In this document: piece by piece, positions 34,768 through 41,902 of the stretch
How the letters are laid out: every line of letters starts with the position of its first letter
Position numbering within the stretch: the stretch's first letter is position 1
Source: Oceanobacillus sojae
GTDB taxonomy: Bacteria; Bacillota; Bacilli; Bacillales; Amphibacillaceae
DNA: 64,000 nt
Reading direction: 5' to 3'
Assembly: GCF_007991515.1 (NCBI RefSeq)
Contig: NZ_BJYM01000010.1
Coordinates: 1 to 64,000 of the forward strand
Notes under the pieces: generated by a model
Databases searched by the model: none
What the model was told of the DNA's origin: nothing
Seen by the model: only the letters and a program-made list of their open reading frames with translations
Translations under genes and position numbers: made by a program

Positions 34768-35666
34768 CAAATCGATTTATACCATCCTTATTAGTGCCAG
34801 AAATTTTCTTTCCAGTAAAAGATAAAGATAACATTACAGCAAATATTATCGAACAATTATCGGAAGAAGGATTTTATCGCTCTTATGAGATTGGAGATAT
34901 CTCTCAATCTTCTGAGAGAAAGAGAATTTTAAACCTGGCAAAAGAAAATAATTATGAGCTGACACAATGGTTGACTTTTATCATCGATAGGAATGGACTG
35001 GATGTTTCATCACTTGATTCAAAATTAAGAAAAGAAACAGTAAAACAATTGAAAGAAAGCCTTTATGGTGCAGCGGAGTGTGGTGTATCCAATATCGCAT
35101 TTGTAACTGGGGCGGATCCAGGTGGTGCAAGACGTATGGATGCTATAGAAGGATTATATGAAAGTATATGTGAACTTTGTGAAGAAGCCGCTACTTATAA
35201 TATGGATGTTTTAGTTGAACCATTAGATCGGGAAGCGCATAAAAAACGGATAATTGGTCCGACAAAAGATGCTGTTGAATTGATTCGTCGAGTAAAAAAA
35301 CAATTTAGTAATATTGGCTTAGCTTTTGATACGGCACATGCAGCGTTAAATGGAGAAGATATTAACGAAGCTTTAGAAAAAGCAAAATGTGAGACGCATC
35401 AAATTCATTTTTCTAACGCAGTTCTGAACGATAAAGATAGTTTATATGGTGATAATCATATGCCGATTGGAGAGCCAGGATTTCTAACAGTGGATAAAAT
35501 GGCATCTATTTTAAGGAAAGCGGATGAACTTGGTATAAGAAAAGAGAACGGCTTACGTGTGGCAGCAGAAGTAAGAGGAAGAGATGCGGAGAACTATCTA
35601 AATAATGAAAAAGAAACCAGGAATATATTGGAAAAAACTCTTGATATCGTCAGTAATCAAATATAA
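34764..35666 (+). CDS. Second sugar phosphate isomerase/epimerase-type TIM barrel
   Basis: This 300-residue protein has the same fold as its upstream neighbour but little similarity. Metal-site candidates are DVLVEPLDREAH, LAFDTAHAALNG, HQIHFSNAVL and RVAAEVRG. It is translationally coupled to the first isomerase (ATGA overlap), which suggests that the two act on successive intermediates or form a pair. The substrate is unknown. Confidence 0.78.
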   Translation: MTNRFIPSLLVPEIFFPVKDKDNITANIIEQLSEEGFYRSYEIGDISQSSERKRILNLAKENNYELTQWLTFIIDRNGLDVSSLDSKLRKETVKQLKESLYGAAECGVSNIAFVTGADPGGARRMDAIEGLYESICELCEEAATYNMDVLVEPLDREAHKKRIIGPTKDAVELIRRVKKQFSNIGLAFDTAHAALNGEDINEALEKAKCETHQIHFSNAVLNDKDSLYGDNHMPIGEPGFLTVDKMASILRKADELGIRKENGLRVAAEVRGRDAENYLNNEKETRNILEKTLDIVSNQI

Positions 35667-35737
35667 TAAATAAGATTTTTAACATTTCTATTTAAGAGTA
35701 ATTTCCTAAGAAAACTAGTATAAAAGAGGTGAAATAT

Positions 35738-36745
35738 ATGGAGATTAAAAGATTTTTAGAGAGAATTCCTGGCGGGATGATGGTAGTCCCTCTTTTACTG
35801 GGGGCAATAGTTAATACTGTGGCTCCAAATGCATTAAGAATTGACGGGTTTACCCAAGCGTTATTTGTAGATGCTGTTCCAGTTTTAGCTGCATTATATC
35901 TTGTCTGTGCCGGAGCCCAGTTAAATCTTCGAAGCTTTGGTACAAGTGTTGCAAAAGGGGTAACACTTTTAACAGTAAAATGGTTTGTAGCGGTAATATT
36001 TACATTACTGGCTATTTGGTTCGGTGGAGAGTCTGGTCTCTGGTTAGGACTTGCACCTTTAGCTATTATGGCTGCGATGTCGAATAGTAACGGTGCTATG
36101 TATATGGCTGTAGCATCACAATATGGTAAACAGGATGATAAGGCAGCTTACTCTATACTGGTTTTAAATGATGGCCCTTTATTAACAATGCTGGCTTTTA
36201 CAATATTGGGATTCATGGGATTTGTAGAAGGCATGTTCTCTATCATGCCATTCATATCTGTATTAATACCATTGCTAGTCGGTGTTGTCCTGGGGAATTT
36301 AGATGGGAAAATGAGAGACTTTTTTGTTAGTGGCAGCGATATGATTATACCATTTTTGGCTTTTGCTTTAGGAATGGGAATCGATTTAACAGCAATACTG
36401 GAAGGAGGATTAAGTGGAGTACTTTTAGGTGTATTTACTTTAATATTTACTGGGGGCGCTGCATTTTTCGTATTTAAATTATTTAAATGGAATCCAATTG
36501 TCGGTGCTGCTGAGGGAACAACAGCAGGTAATGCAGTCATGGTTCCAGCTGTAATAGCTGCGGCTAATCCTGCTTTCGCATCTGTTGAAGCTGTATCAAC
36601 TGTGCAAGTAGCAGCATCAGCTGTGACCACAGCGATATTATTACCAATTGCTTTATCTTTATTAGTTAAGCTGACTGGTGCTCAAAAGAATACATTAACA
36701 GAGAATGTAACATCAAATGATATTACTTCTGAAAAGGTTAATTAG
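35738..36745 (+). CDS. kdgT: KdgT family 2-keto-3-deoxygluconate permease
   Basis: This 335-residue inner-membrane protein has about ten helices. The N-terminal RFLERIPGGMMVVPLLLGA, the middle SNSNGAMYMAVASQYG and LNDGPLLTMLA, and AAEGTTAGNAVMVPA are KdgT signatures. KdgT imports 2-keto-3-deoxygluconate by proton symport. No KDG kinase or aldolase adjoins it, so the cargo could be a related sugar acid. ATG 35738 has AGAGGTG seven bases upstream and is preferred to GTG 35729. Confidence 0.85.
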   Translation: MEIKRFLERIPGGMMVVPLLLGAIVNTVAPNALRIDGFTQALFVDAVPVLAALYLVCAGAQLNLRSFGTSVAKGVTLLTVKWFVAVIFTLLAIWFGGESGLWLGLAPLAIMAAMSNSNGAMYMAVASQYGKQDDKAAYSILVLNDGPLLTMLAFTILGFMGFVEGMFSIMPFISVLIPLLVGVVLGNLDGKMRDFFVSGSDMIIPFLAFALGMGIDLTAILEGGLSGVLLGVFTLIFTGGAAFFVFKLFKWNPIVGAAEGTTAGNAVMVPAVIAAANPAFASVEAVSTVQVAASAVTTAILLPIALSLLVKLTGAQKNTLTENVTSNDITSEKVN

Positions 36746-36817
36746 CAGCAGAAGAAAACAAATTAAATCTTAAGAGCAAAAGGCTCTTAAAATATATAAG
36801 ATGAGGGAGAAATATAA

Positions 36818-37864
36818 ATGTATACAATGAAATTATCCAACGTAGAAACTTTTACTTTAGACGCTTTACAAGCTGTAGGTGTAGATAAAAAAGAAGCTGA
36901 AATTTGTGCGAAGAATATCAGTTTTGCAGATAAGCAAGGAACAGATACACATGGTATTATGCGAGTTCCTGTTTATATTGAACGGTTGCAGTCTGGAGCA
37001 TTTAATGCAAAACCAAATACAAAATGGGTGAAGGAAACAGATACAATGGCTGTGCTGGATGCAGATGATGGAATGGGCCACTACCCAGCCCAGTTAGCAA
37101 TGGAAAAAGCGATCGAAAAAGCAAGGGAAAAAGGTATTGGTTTTGCCACTTTATATAACGGCAATCATATAGGTGCCGGGGCCTGTTATGCTCAAATGGC
37201 TGCTGAACAAGGAATGATTGGGTTTTTAACTACGAATGCAGGTTCGTTGATGGCACCTTCGGGAGGGAAAGAAAGAGTTTTAGGAAATAATCCTTTATGC
37301 TTCTCTATTCCACGAAAAGGTAAAGATCCTATTACACTAGATATCGCAAACAGTGTCGTTGCCGGCGGGAAGCTTCAGTTGGCAAGCTCAAAGGGTGAAG
37401 AGATTCCATTGGGCTGGGCATTAGATGCAGAAGGGAATCCAACAACAGATCCAGATAAAGGGCTGGAAGGAACATTAGTACCTATCGGCGGTCATAAAGG
37501 ATATGGATTGACTCTGATTATGGATATTTTAGCAGGGGTATTATCAGGTGCAAATTATAGCAAAAATATATCCTTATTAGACTATGATAAGCCTAATAAA
37601 GTAGGCTGCACGATGATTGTAATAGATATTGATAAAATTATGCCTTTAGACAGATTTTATGATAGGTTAGATGATTTTACAGCTATTATTGTAAACTCTG
37701 AAAAAATTGATAAAAATGGACATATTTATCTGCCAGGTGAGATTGAAGCTCAAACAAAACAAAAAAGGTTAGAAGCGGGAGTGGATATTGCGGATAGCCT
37801 TCATGAAGAATTAGTTGAGCTTTGTAAAGAGCTGAACTTAGATAAAGAAAAGTACGGGTTATAA
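36818..37864 (+). CDS. Ldh_2 family NAD(P)-dependent oxidoreductase (YiaK/AllD type)
   Basis: This 348-residue enzyme belongs to the malate/L-lactate dehydrogenase (Ldh_2) family. Landmarks are GTDTHGIMRVPVYIERL with the catalytic histidine, YNGNHIGAGACYA, GGKERVLGNNPLCFSIPRKG and GGHKGYGLTLIMDIL. Members reduce 2-keto acids such as 2,3-diketo-L-gulonate, ureidoglycolate or malate. Together with a KdgT-type permease and two isomerases it likely handles a keto-sugar acid. GAGGGAG precedes the ATG; a strong terminator ends the operon. Confidence 0.83.
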   Translation: MYTMKLSNVETFTLDALQAVGVDKKEAEICAKNISFADKQGTDTHGIMRVPVYIERLQSGAFNAKPNTKWVKETDTMAVLDADDGMGHYPAQLAMEKAIEKAREKGIGFATLYNGNHIGAGACYAQMAAEQGMIGFLTTNAGSLMAPSGGKERVLGNNPLCFSIPRKGKDPITLDIANSVVAGGKLQLASSKGEEIPLGWALDAEGNPTTDPDKGLEGTLVPIGGHKGYGLTLIMDILAGVLSGANYSKNISLLDYDKPNKVGCTMIVIDIDKIMPLDRFYDRLDDFTAIIVNSEKIDKNGHIYLPGEIEAQTKQKRLEAGVDIADSLHEELVELCKELNLDKEKYGL

Positions 37865-37877
37865 GCTGATTAAACTA

Positions 37878-37918
37878 GTCCTTCATTCATGCTTTCATAG
37901 AAAGCATGAATGAAGGAC
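37878..37918 (+). terminator. Terminator of the isomerase-kdgT-Ldh_2 operon
   Basis: Nineteen-base perfect arms (GTCCTTCATTCATGCTTTC and its complement) enclose a 3-base loop, followed by TTAACTT. It is one of the strongest hairpins in the window. Confidence 0.88.
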
Positions 37919-37922
37919 TTAA

Positions 37923-38087
37923 CTTGTAGCTATTGCAAGAGGTATGCTTAATGATCCCTGTTGGAGTTTGCGCGCAGAGAAGAGACTGGCTCATAAGATA
38001 AACCTTCCATTTCAATATGTAAGAGGAATAAGAAATAAAAGAGCTGATGTACAACTAAACGATTGTGCATCAGCTCTTTCCATATAA
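37923..38087 (+). pseudogene. Relict C-terminus of an Old Yellow Enzyme-type flavoprotein
   Basis: Directly after the terminator an open frame reads LVAIARGMLNDPCWSLRAEK, then RLAHKINLPFQYVRGIRNK. This is the hallmark C-terminal region of OYE/NADH:flavin oxidoreductases (L-V-A-x-G-R-x-x-L-x-D-P-x-W, later Q-Y). Nothing upstream continues it. It is a 3' gene remnant of about 40 codons, followed by unrelated codons that run into the next hairpin. Confidence 0.5.
38038..38079 (-). terminator. Terminator of the aldo/keto reductase gene
   Basis: AAAGAGCTGATG pairs with CATCAGCTCTTT with ACAA/TTGT inside. On the minus strand it is followed by TTTTATTTCTT. Confidence 0.8.
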
Positions 38088-38134
38088 ATGTTTTCTGAAA
38101 TGAAAGGTGGAGACTTTTCTTTTTTTCATATCTA

Positions 38135-38977
38135 TTAAAACTCTTCATAAACAGCCGGATCCTGATCTTTCAAACGTCCATCAGCTTTTGTAAGACTGTT
38201 GATTATTGTCATCTCTTCATTGCTTAATTCAAAGTCAAAGATAGAGATATTTTCCTTCTGGCGGACTGGTGATGCTGATTTTGGAATAGCAATCGCTCCC
38301 AGCTGATAATGCCAGCGGAGAATAATCTGTGAAATAGTTCTGTTGTGCTGATCAGCAACCTTTTGTAATGTTTCATCCTGGAGTAAATCACTTGCTCTTG
38401 ATAAAGGACTCCATGATTCTGTTGCGATATGATGCTCTTCATGGAATTTCAATTGTTCTTCCTGATTAAACAACGGATGTAATTCAATCTGGTTCACCGT
38501 CGGCAAAATACCTGTTTCTTTTTTGAGACGTTCTAAATGTTCTGGTAAGAAGTTGCATACACCGATGGAACGAATATAACCAAATTTTTTGGCATCGATT
38601 AATGCCTGCCAGGCTTCGACGTAGTTATCTTGAATAGGATTTGGCCAGTGAATCAGGTATAGATCGTAATAATCTAAGTTTGCCCGAAGCAATGATTCTT
38701 GAATGGTAACAATCGCATCATCATAATGATGGTAACGTCCAGGAAGCTTAGATGTTACAAGCAATTCTTCACGTGGCACAGAGGATCTGCGTATTGCTTC
38801 TCCGACAGTAGCTTCATTTTCATAATTGTATGCGGAATCCAGCAGACGATAGCCATTCGTAATAGCGTGATTAATTGCCTGCGCACCGCTTTCTCCTTTC
38901 AGCTTGTACGTACCAAAGCCGACAGAAGGAATTTGAAGTCCATCATGTAATGTGATTTCTGGAATTTGATTTGTCAT
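38135..38977 (-). CDS. Aldo/keto reductase
   Basis: This 280-residue NADPH-dependent carbonyl reductase has the AKR tetrad: LLDSAYNYENEATVG gives Asp and Tyr, LLVTSKLPG gives Lys and YDLYLIHWPNP gives His. The cofactor-binding C-terminal AIPKSASPVRQKENISIFDFEL is intact. It resembles B. subtilis YtbE/YvgN-type 2,5-diketogluconate reductase-like enzymes that clear methylglyoxal and other aldehydes. It is monocistronic with its own terminator. Confidence 0.9.
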   Translation of the reverse strand: MTNQIPEITLHDGLQIPSVGFGTYKLKGESGAQAINHAITNGYRLLDSAYNYENEATVGEAIRRSSVPREELLVTSKLPGRYHHYDDAIVTIQESLLRANLDYYDLYLIHWPNPIQDNYVEAWQALIDAKKFGYIRSIGVCNFLPEHLERLKKETGILPTVNQIELHPLFNQEEQLKFHEEHHIATESWSPLSRASDLLQDETLQKVADQHNRTISQIILRWHYQLGAIAIPKSASPVRQKENISIFDFELSNEEMTIINSLTKADGRLKDQDPAVYEEF

Positions 38978-39163
38978 CTGTATATACTCTCCCTTCGCTT
39001 ATATTTAAAATCCTACCTTTCCAATGAGGAAAATTCAAACAATTTGTTTATGGTGTCTGTTTGACAGGTTCTGTAGATGTATTTACCATTAGTTGTTTTG
39101 AATAATCAGAGCTATATCAATGACAATTGTTAAAGCTCCTGCTCAAAATAAAAAGAAAGCAAG

Positions 39164-39490
39164 TCATTCCGTTTTATGAAAACCTTTCAGGGTTACTCTT
39201 TTATCCGGATAATCTGAGTTGAAGTAGACCTTACAATACATTCCTAAATTTTTATTTGGTACTACTTCGTTCGAAGTAGTGAATCCATCCATTGACGTTA
39301 CATAATAAATCTCATCATTTTATTCTAATAAGAGTCTGTAATTATACCCGACTATTCCCTGGTGGCCTTTTGCTCCGCGCACATAGCCTATGATTTTTCC
39401 TTCTACTACTTCGCCGGTTAAAACAATCTTTAGCTTTAAAATAAAAATAGCGATAGCAATAATATAAAATAATAAACCAATAAAAGTCAA
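39164..39490 (-). pseudogene. Small membrane protein gene interrupted by an in-frame stop
   Basis: A TTG at 39490 with GGGGGGAG six bases upstream begins a 109-codon frame: an N-terminal membrane helix (GLLFYIIAIAIFIL) and a soluble part with GEVVEGKIIGYVRGAKGHQG. Codon 57 is TAA (39320-39322), after which the same frame continues sensibly (NDEIYYVTSMDG ... NKNLGMYCKVYFNSDYPDKR) to TGA at 39164. It looks like a DUF3592-like small membrane protein inactivated by one base change, or a sequencing error. The original residue was probably Tyr or Lys. Confidence 0.6.
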
Positions 39491-39674
39491 CGTTTTCTCC
39501 CCCCCTTCTGTTAGCGATTTTATGGAAATATTTATCTTATATTATTGCATTTTTTTACTCGTTTTGATAATGAAGGGGTATAGAGCTTATACCATTCGTC
39601 AGCCATTTCACGGAATCATTACTTACTTTAAACCATGGAATTCATTCTACTTTTTGAGTTGAAAGCAGGATTTA

Positions 39675-39706
39675 AAACAAAAACTCTCACCAGGCCTGGT
39701 AAGAGT
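39675..39706 (-). terminator. Terminator of the AraC-linked operon
   Basis: ACTCT-ACCAGGCCTGGT-AGAGT forms a nearly perfect stem; on the minus strand it runs into TTTTTGTTTT. Confidence 0.8.
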
Positions 39707-39748
39707 AGAATAAAACATATTTGCTTTCATCTATATAGGAAAATGAAC

Positions 39749-40180
39749 TTACATGCATTCTTGAAGATTCGTTGAGATTTGCCAGGTGATGCCGAATTTA
39801 TCCTTCACCTGTCCATAAGACGGGCTCCAGTGTGTTTCCTGGAGCGGCATAAGTACTTTACCGTCCACTTTCAGCTTTTCAAATACCGATTCGGATTTCT
39901 CGACGTTCTCTAAAGTCACACAGACGTTCACTTGTGAACCTGTGTCTAGAGGCTGGTCCGGAAATGTATCGGACAGCATAAAATACGTATTTCCTACTTG
40001 TACCTGGGCATGCAGTACGCGATTCTTTGCTTCATCCGGGAGAGCAAACTCCGGATTCTCAGGTAAATCGCCAAAAGTCTGAACTCCTGACACCTCAGCA
40101 TCTAGTGCATTTTTATAAAAATCAATCGCTTCTTTCCCTGTGCCATCCATTGTGATATATGCATATACTCCTGTCGACAT
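39749..40180 (-). CDS. VOC family protein (PhnB/YjdN-like)
   Basis: This 143-residue glyoxalase-fold protein reads YAYITMDGTGKEAIDFYKNAL, then HAQVQVGNTYFMLSD and a C-terminal WSPSYGQVKDKFGITWQIS, the PhnB/YjdN pattern. Reactions of this group are mostly unknown. It follows the NTF2-like gene by 13 bases, so the two are cotranscribed. GGAGGAG precedes the ATG. Confidence 0.83.
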   Translation of the reverse strand: MSTGVYAYITMDGTGKEAIDFYKNALDAEVSGVQTFGDLPENPEFALPDEAKNRVLHAQVQVGNTYFMLSDTFPDQPLDTGSQVNVCVTLENVEKSESVFEKLKVDGKVLMPLQETHWSPSYGQVKDKFGITWQISTNLQECM

Positions 40181-40193
40181 CGCATTTCTCCTC

Positions 40194-40550
40194 CTATTTC
40201 TCCTGCGTTTGTTTAATCAAGTATGCAGTCAGATTTGTTATTTTCTCATTCTTAAAAGTATACCAATCATTGAAATAGTAGGTTGCTAAGCCGTCTTCAT
40301 CTGTAAACTGCATTTCACCTTCTACCACAGCAGTATCACCATCAATTAACGTCCGGTAAACTTTATAGACATCTGCCTTATAATTACGCATAGGCTCCAT
40401 TTTTTCAATAAATGCAGCTTTCCCTTCAGTGATACCGTGACCAATCTCGTTCATGACAATATCTTCTGCAGCTGCTTCAAAGATAAAATCAACATCACCA
40501 TTGGCAAAAGCGATATTAAACTTCTCCATAAGCTCTCTTGAAACCGTCAA
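40194..40550 (-). CDS. NTF2/SnoaL-like protein
   Basis: The 118-residue product has the cone-shaped SnoaL fold pattern: an N-terminal helix (MEKFNIAFANGDVDFIFEAAAEDI), then strands with GDTAVVEGEMQFTDEDG and a final YYFNDWYTFKNEKITNLTAYLI. It starts at TTG 40550 after AAAGGAGTG. It is in an operon with the VOC gene and likely with the AraC regulator upstream. Function unknown. Confidence 0.75.
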   Translation of the reverse strand: MTVSRELMEKFNIAFANGDVDFIFEAAAEDIVMNEIGHGITEGKAAFIEKMEPMRNYKADVYKVYRTLIDGDTAVVEGEMQFTDEDGLATYYFNDWYTFKNEKITNLTAYLIKQTQEK

Positions 40551-40633
40551 CTTATCTCACTCCTTTTCTTCTTTTTTACAGTATAGCAGCAGCTGTTTTC
40601 GCAGATTTCTTCTCGATTGCTCTAATCTAAAAT

Positions 40634-41419
40634 TTAATGAGAAATAGGCGAACGCTGCAGGAAATGCTTCATTAATAAAGGTAAGGAAATAAGGATGGGC
40701 GGGTCTGTAATTTCAGGTTTTCTCATGATAAGATGTGTCTCAGGTAAAGGGCGTTTTCCATCAATGCAAATTGGATAGGGGTGACGTGCCCGTAATGTTT
40801 CATGCGGGATAAGAATTGATTTAGAATCCATTCCCCACGATACAGCTGTTGCCATCAGAAAGTAGGTGCCAACAGGAATATTCGTTATATGGAAAGAATC
40901 TGAATGCATTAATAAGGTTCCACGGACGGGTAATCCTTCTGGAATCGGTTTAGGAAACAGCCCGGCAAAAATAATACCATTAAAGGGTTCTTCTGTATGA
41001 ATAGACCCAGATAATTGTTGAAAAGAAGAAGAATTCATTACTGTATTTTGTAAGCTGCTTTGTTTCAAATGTGTCATATATTCTTCGGAATGTTTACGGG
41101 TAGCACGAAATGAGGCAGGTGTCATTCCGATTCTGTTTGTAAAACGTGTTGTAAAAGTTCCCAGACTCTGCTGCCCAATTTCAAGACCAATGTCCCGGAT
41201 TGGAAATGCAGTTTCAAGCAACAATTTCTTAGCAAGCTGCAGCCGTAAACTAGAAATAAAGTACATTGGAGACACACCAACCTGACGTTTGAACAGGCGG
41301 GAAAAGTGGTACGGACTGTAAGCTGCTTCATCAGCAAGCGCGCTGAGCGAAAGATCTTTATCCAAATTTTGTTGAATAAATAAAATAGAATCTTGAACTG
41401 TTTTGTCTTGTGTCAGCAT
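40634..41419 (-). CDS. AraC family regulator with GyrI-like domain
   Basis: The start ATG 41419 has AAGGAGG eight bases upstream; an earlier ATG at 41452 lacks one. Residues 1-100 are the two AraC helix-turn-helix motifs (LSALADEAAYSPYHFSRLFKRQ; IRDIGLEIGQQSLGTFTTRF, then RIGMTPASFR). The C-terminal 150 residues look like a GyrI-type effector domain (PFNGIIFAGLFPKPIPEG, HITNIPVGTYFLMA). Its order, DNA-binding domain first and effector domain second, is that of Rob/SoxS-type regulators. It likely controls the two genes downstream. Confidence 0.82.
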   Translation of the reverse strand: MLTQDKTVQDSILFIQQNLDKDLSLSALADEAAYSPYHFSRLFKRQVGVSPMYFISSLRLQLAKKLLLETAFPIRDIGLEIGQQSLGTFTTRFTNRIGMTPASFRATRKHSEEYMTHLKQSSLQNTVMNSSSFQQLSGSIHTEEPFNGIIFAGLFPKPIPEGLPVRGTLLMHSDSFHITNIPVGTYFLMATAVSWGMDSKSILIPHETLRARHPYPICIDGKRPLPETHLIMRKPEITDPPILISLPLLMKHFLQRSPISH

Positions 41420-41568
41420 TATTTTAGCCTCCTTGTTATGAGTATAACGCAAAATAAAAGAATATCTATTATAATATTAGAATTTTAAGTTATTTTCAGA
41501 GGGGATTAGTTTTTTAGTCAATAAAAGAATAATAAATATCAGGTGATTAGGAAGCAGACTAGGAAATG

Positions 41569-41597
41569 TTGCATACAGAACAAAATTTTTATATAAT
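41569..41597 (+). promoter_or_regulatory. Promoter of the ABC-F leader transcript
   Basis: TTGCAT (41569-41574) and TATAAT (41592-41597) are 17 bases apart. Transcription from here gives a leader of about 300 bases before the ABC-F start. Confidence 0.7.
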
Positions 41598-41631
41598 GAA
41601 TATAATTTACTAATGGAATGGAGGTGTAGAG

Positions 41632-41787
41632 ATGTTTTTACAAGCCGAGAAATCGTGCGGAGACTGGATGGAATTCTTATATTACTGCCGTGCGAAATTT
41701 GCGCTATTTGCTGCTGACGGGACACGTCTGTCCTTTTTTAGTAATTTAATAGCAAATACGAAAGCAAAAAAGCATCTCTGCATCTGA
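41632..41787 (+). CDS. Putative 51-aa leader peptide of the ABC-F gene
   Basis: An ATG at 41632 follows GGAGGTG by six bases. The frame encodes MFLQAEKSCGDWMEFLYYCR and so on to a TGA at 41785. It lies between the promoter and the terminator that precedes the ABC-F gene. Upstream frames that sense stalled ribosomes are common ahead of antibiotic-resistance ABC-F genes, although they are usually shorter. A hairpin with T6 lies inside it. It may instead be a chance frame. Confidence 0.45.
   Translation: MFLQAEKSCGDWMEFLYYCRAKFALFAADGTRLSFFSNLIANTKAKKHLCI
41720..41739 (+). terminator. Short hairpin with T-tract inside the leader frame
   Basis: GGACA and TGTCC enclose CGTC and are followed directly by six T. 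It would act as a weak intrinsic terminator unless ribosomes cover it. Confidence 0.45.
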
Positions 41788-41791
41788 TATA

Positions 41792-41861
41792 GTACGGTTT
41801 ATTAACGAAATGAAATAACCATACAAGCACACAGGGAGGATAGCTCTTTGTGTGTTTTTTT
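41792..41861 (+). terminator. Attenuator terminator upstream of the ABC-F gene
   Basis: The terminator is CACACAGGGAG (41828-41838) paired with CTCTTTGTGTG (41844-41854), then seven T. Immediately before it, GTACGGTTTATT and AATAACCATAC (41792-41824) form another hairpin containing the tiny frame ATG-AAA-TAA. This is the usual layout of transcription attenuation ahead of antibiotic-inducible ABC-F genes. Confidence 0.7.
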
Positions 41862-41902
41862 GTTGCCTTATCTTCATGCAGAGAGGATAAAGGAGAATAA
41901 AA

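Larger units (their letters stand above)
38978..39748. other. Intergenic region with an interrupted small gene
   Basis: Apart from the stop-interrupted gene at 39164-39490 and the minus-strand terminator at 39675-39706, I see no coding sequence, RNA gene or clear repeat in these 770 bases. Confidence 0.4.
41420..41902. other. Regulatory region and leader of the ABC-F gene
   Basis: This gap holds a promoter, a 51-codon leader frame, two terminator-like hairpins and a third hairpin, all ahead of the ABC-F gene. They are listed separately. The AraC promoter, facing left, should lie in 41420-41560. Confidence 0.6.

Noticed and set aside
36148-36630. Minus-strand frame of 160 codons
   Set aside because: It is the antisense shadow of kdgT; its Ala/Thr/Pro-rich, low-complexity product is typical of such shadows.
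41810-41818. Two-codon frame ATG-AAA-TAA as the main ABC-F leader peptide
   Set aside because: It has no ribosome binding site. The 51-codon frame upstream has one, so the tiny frame is only noted as part of the hairpin.
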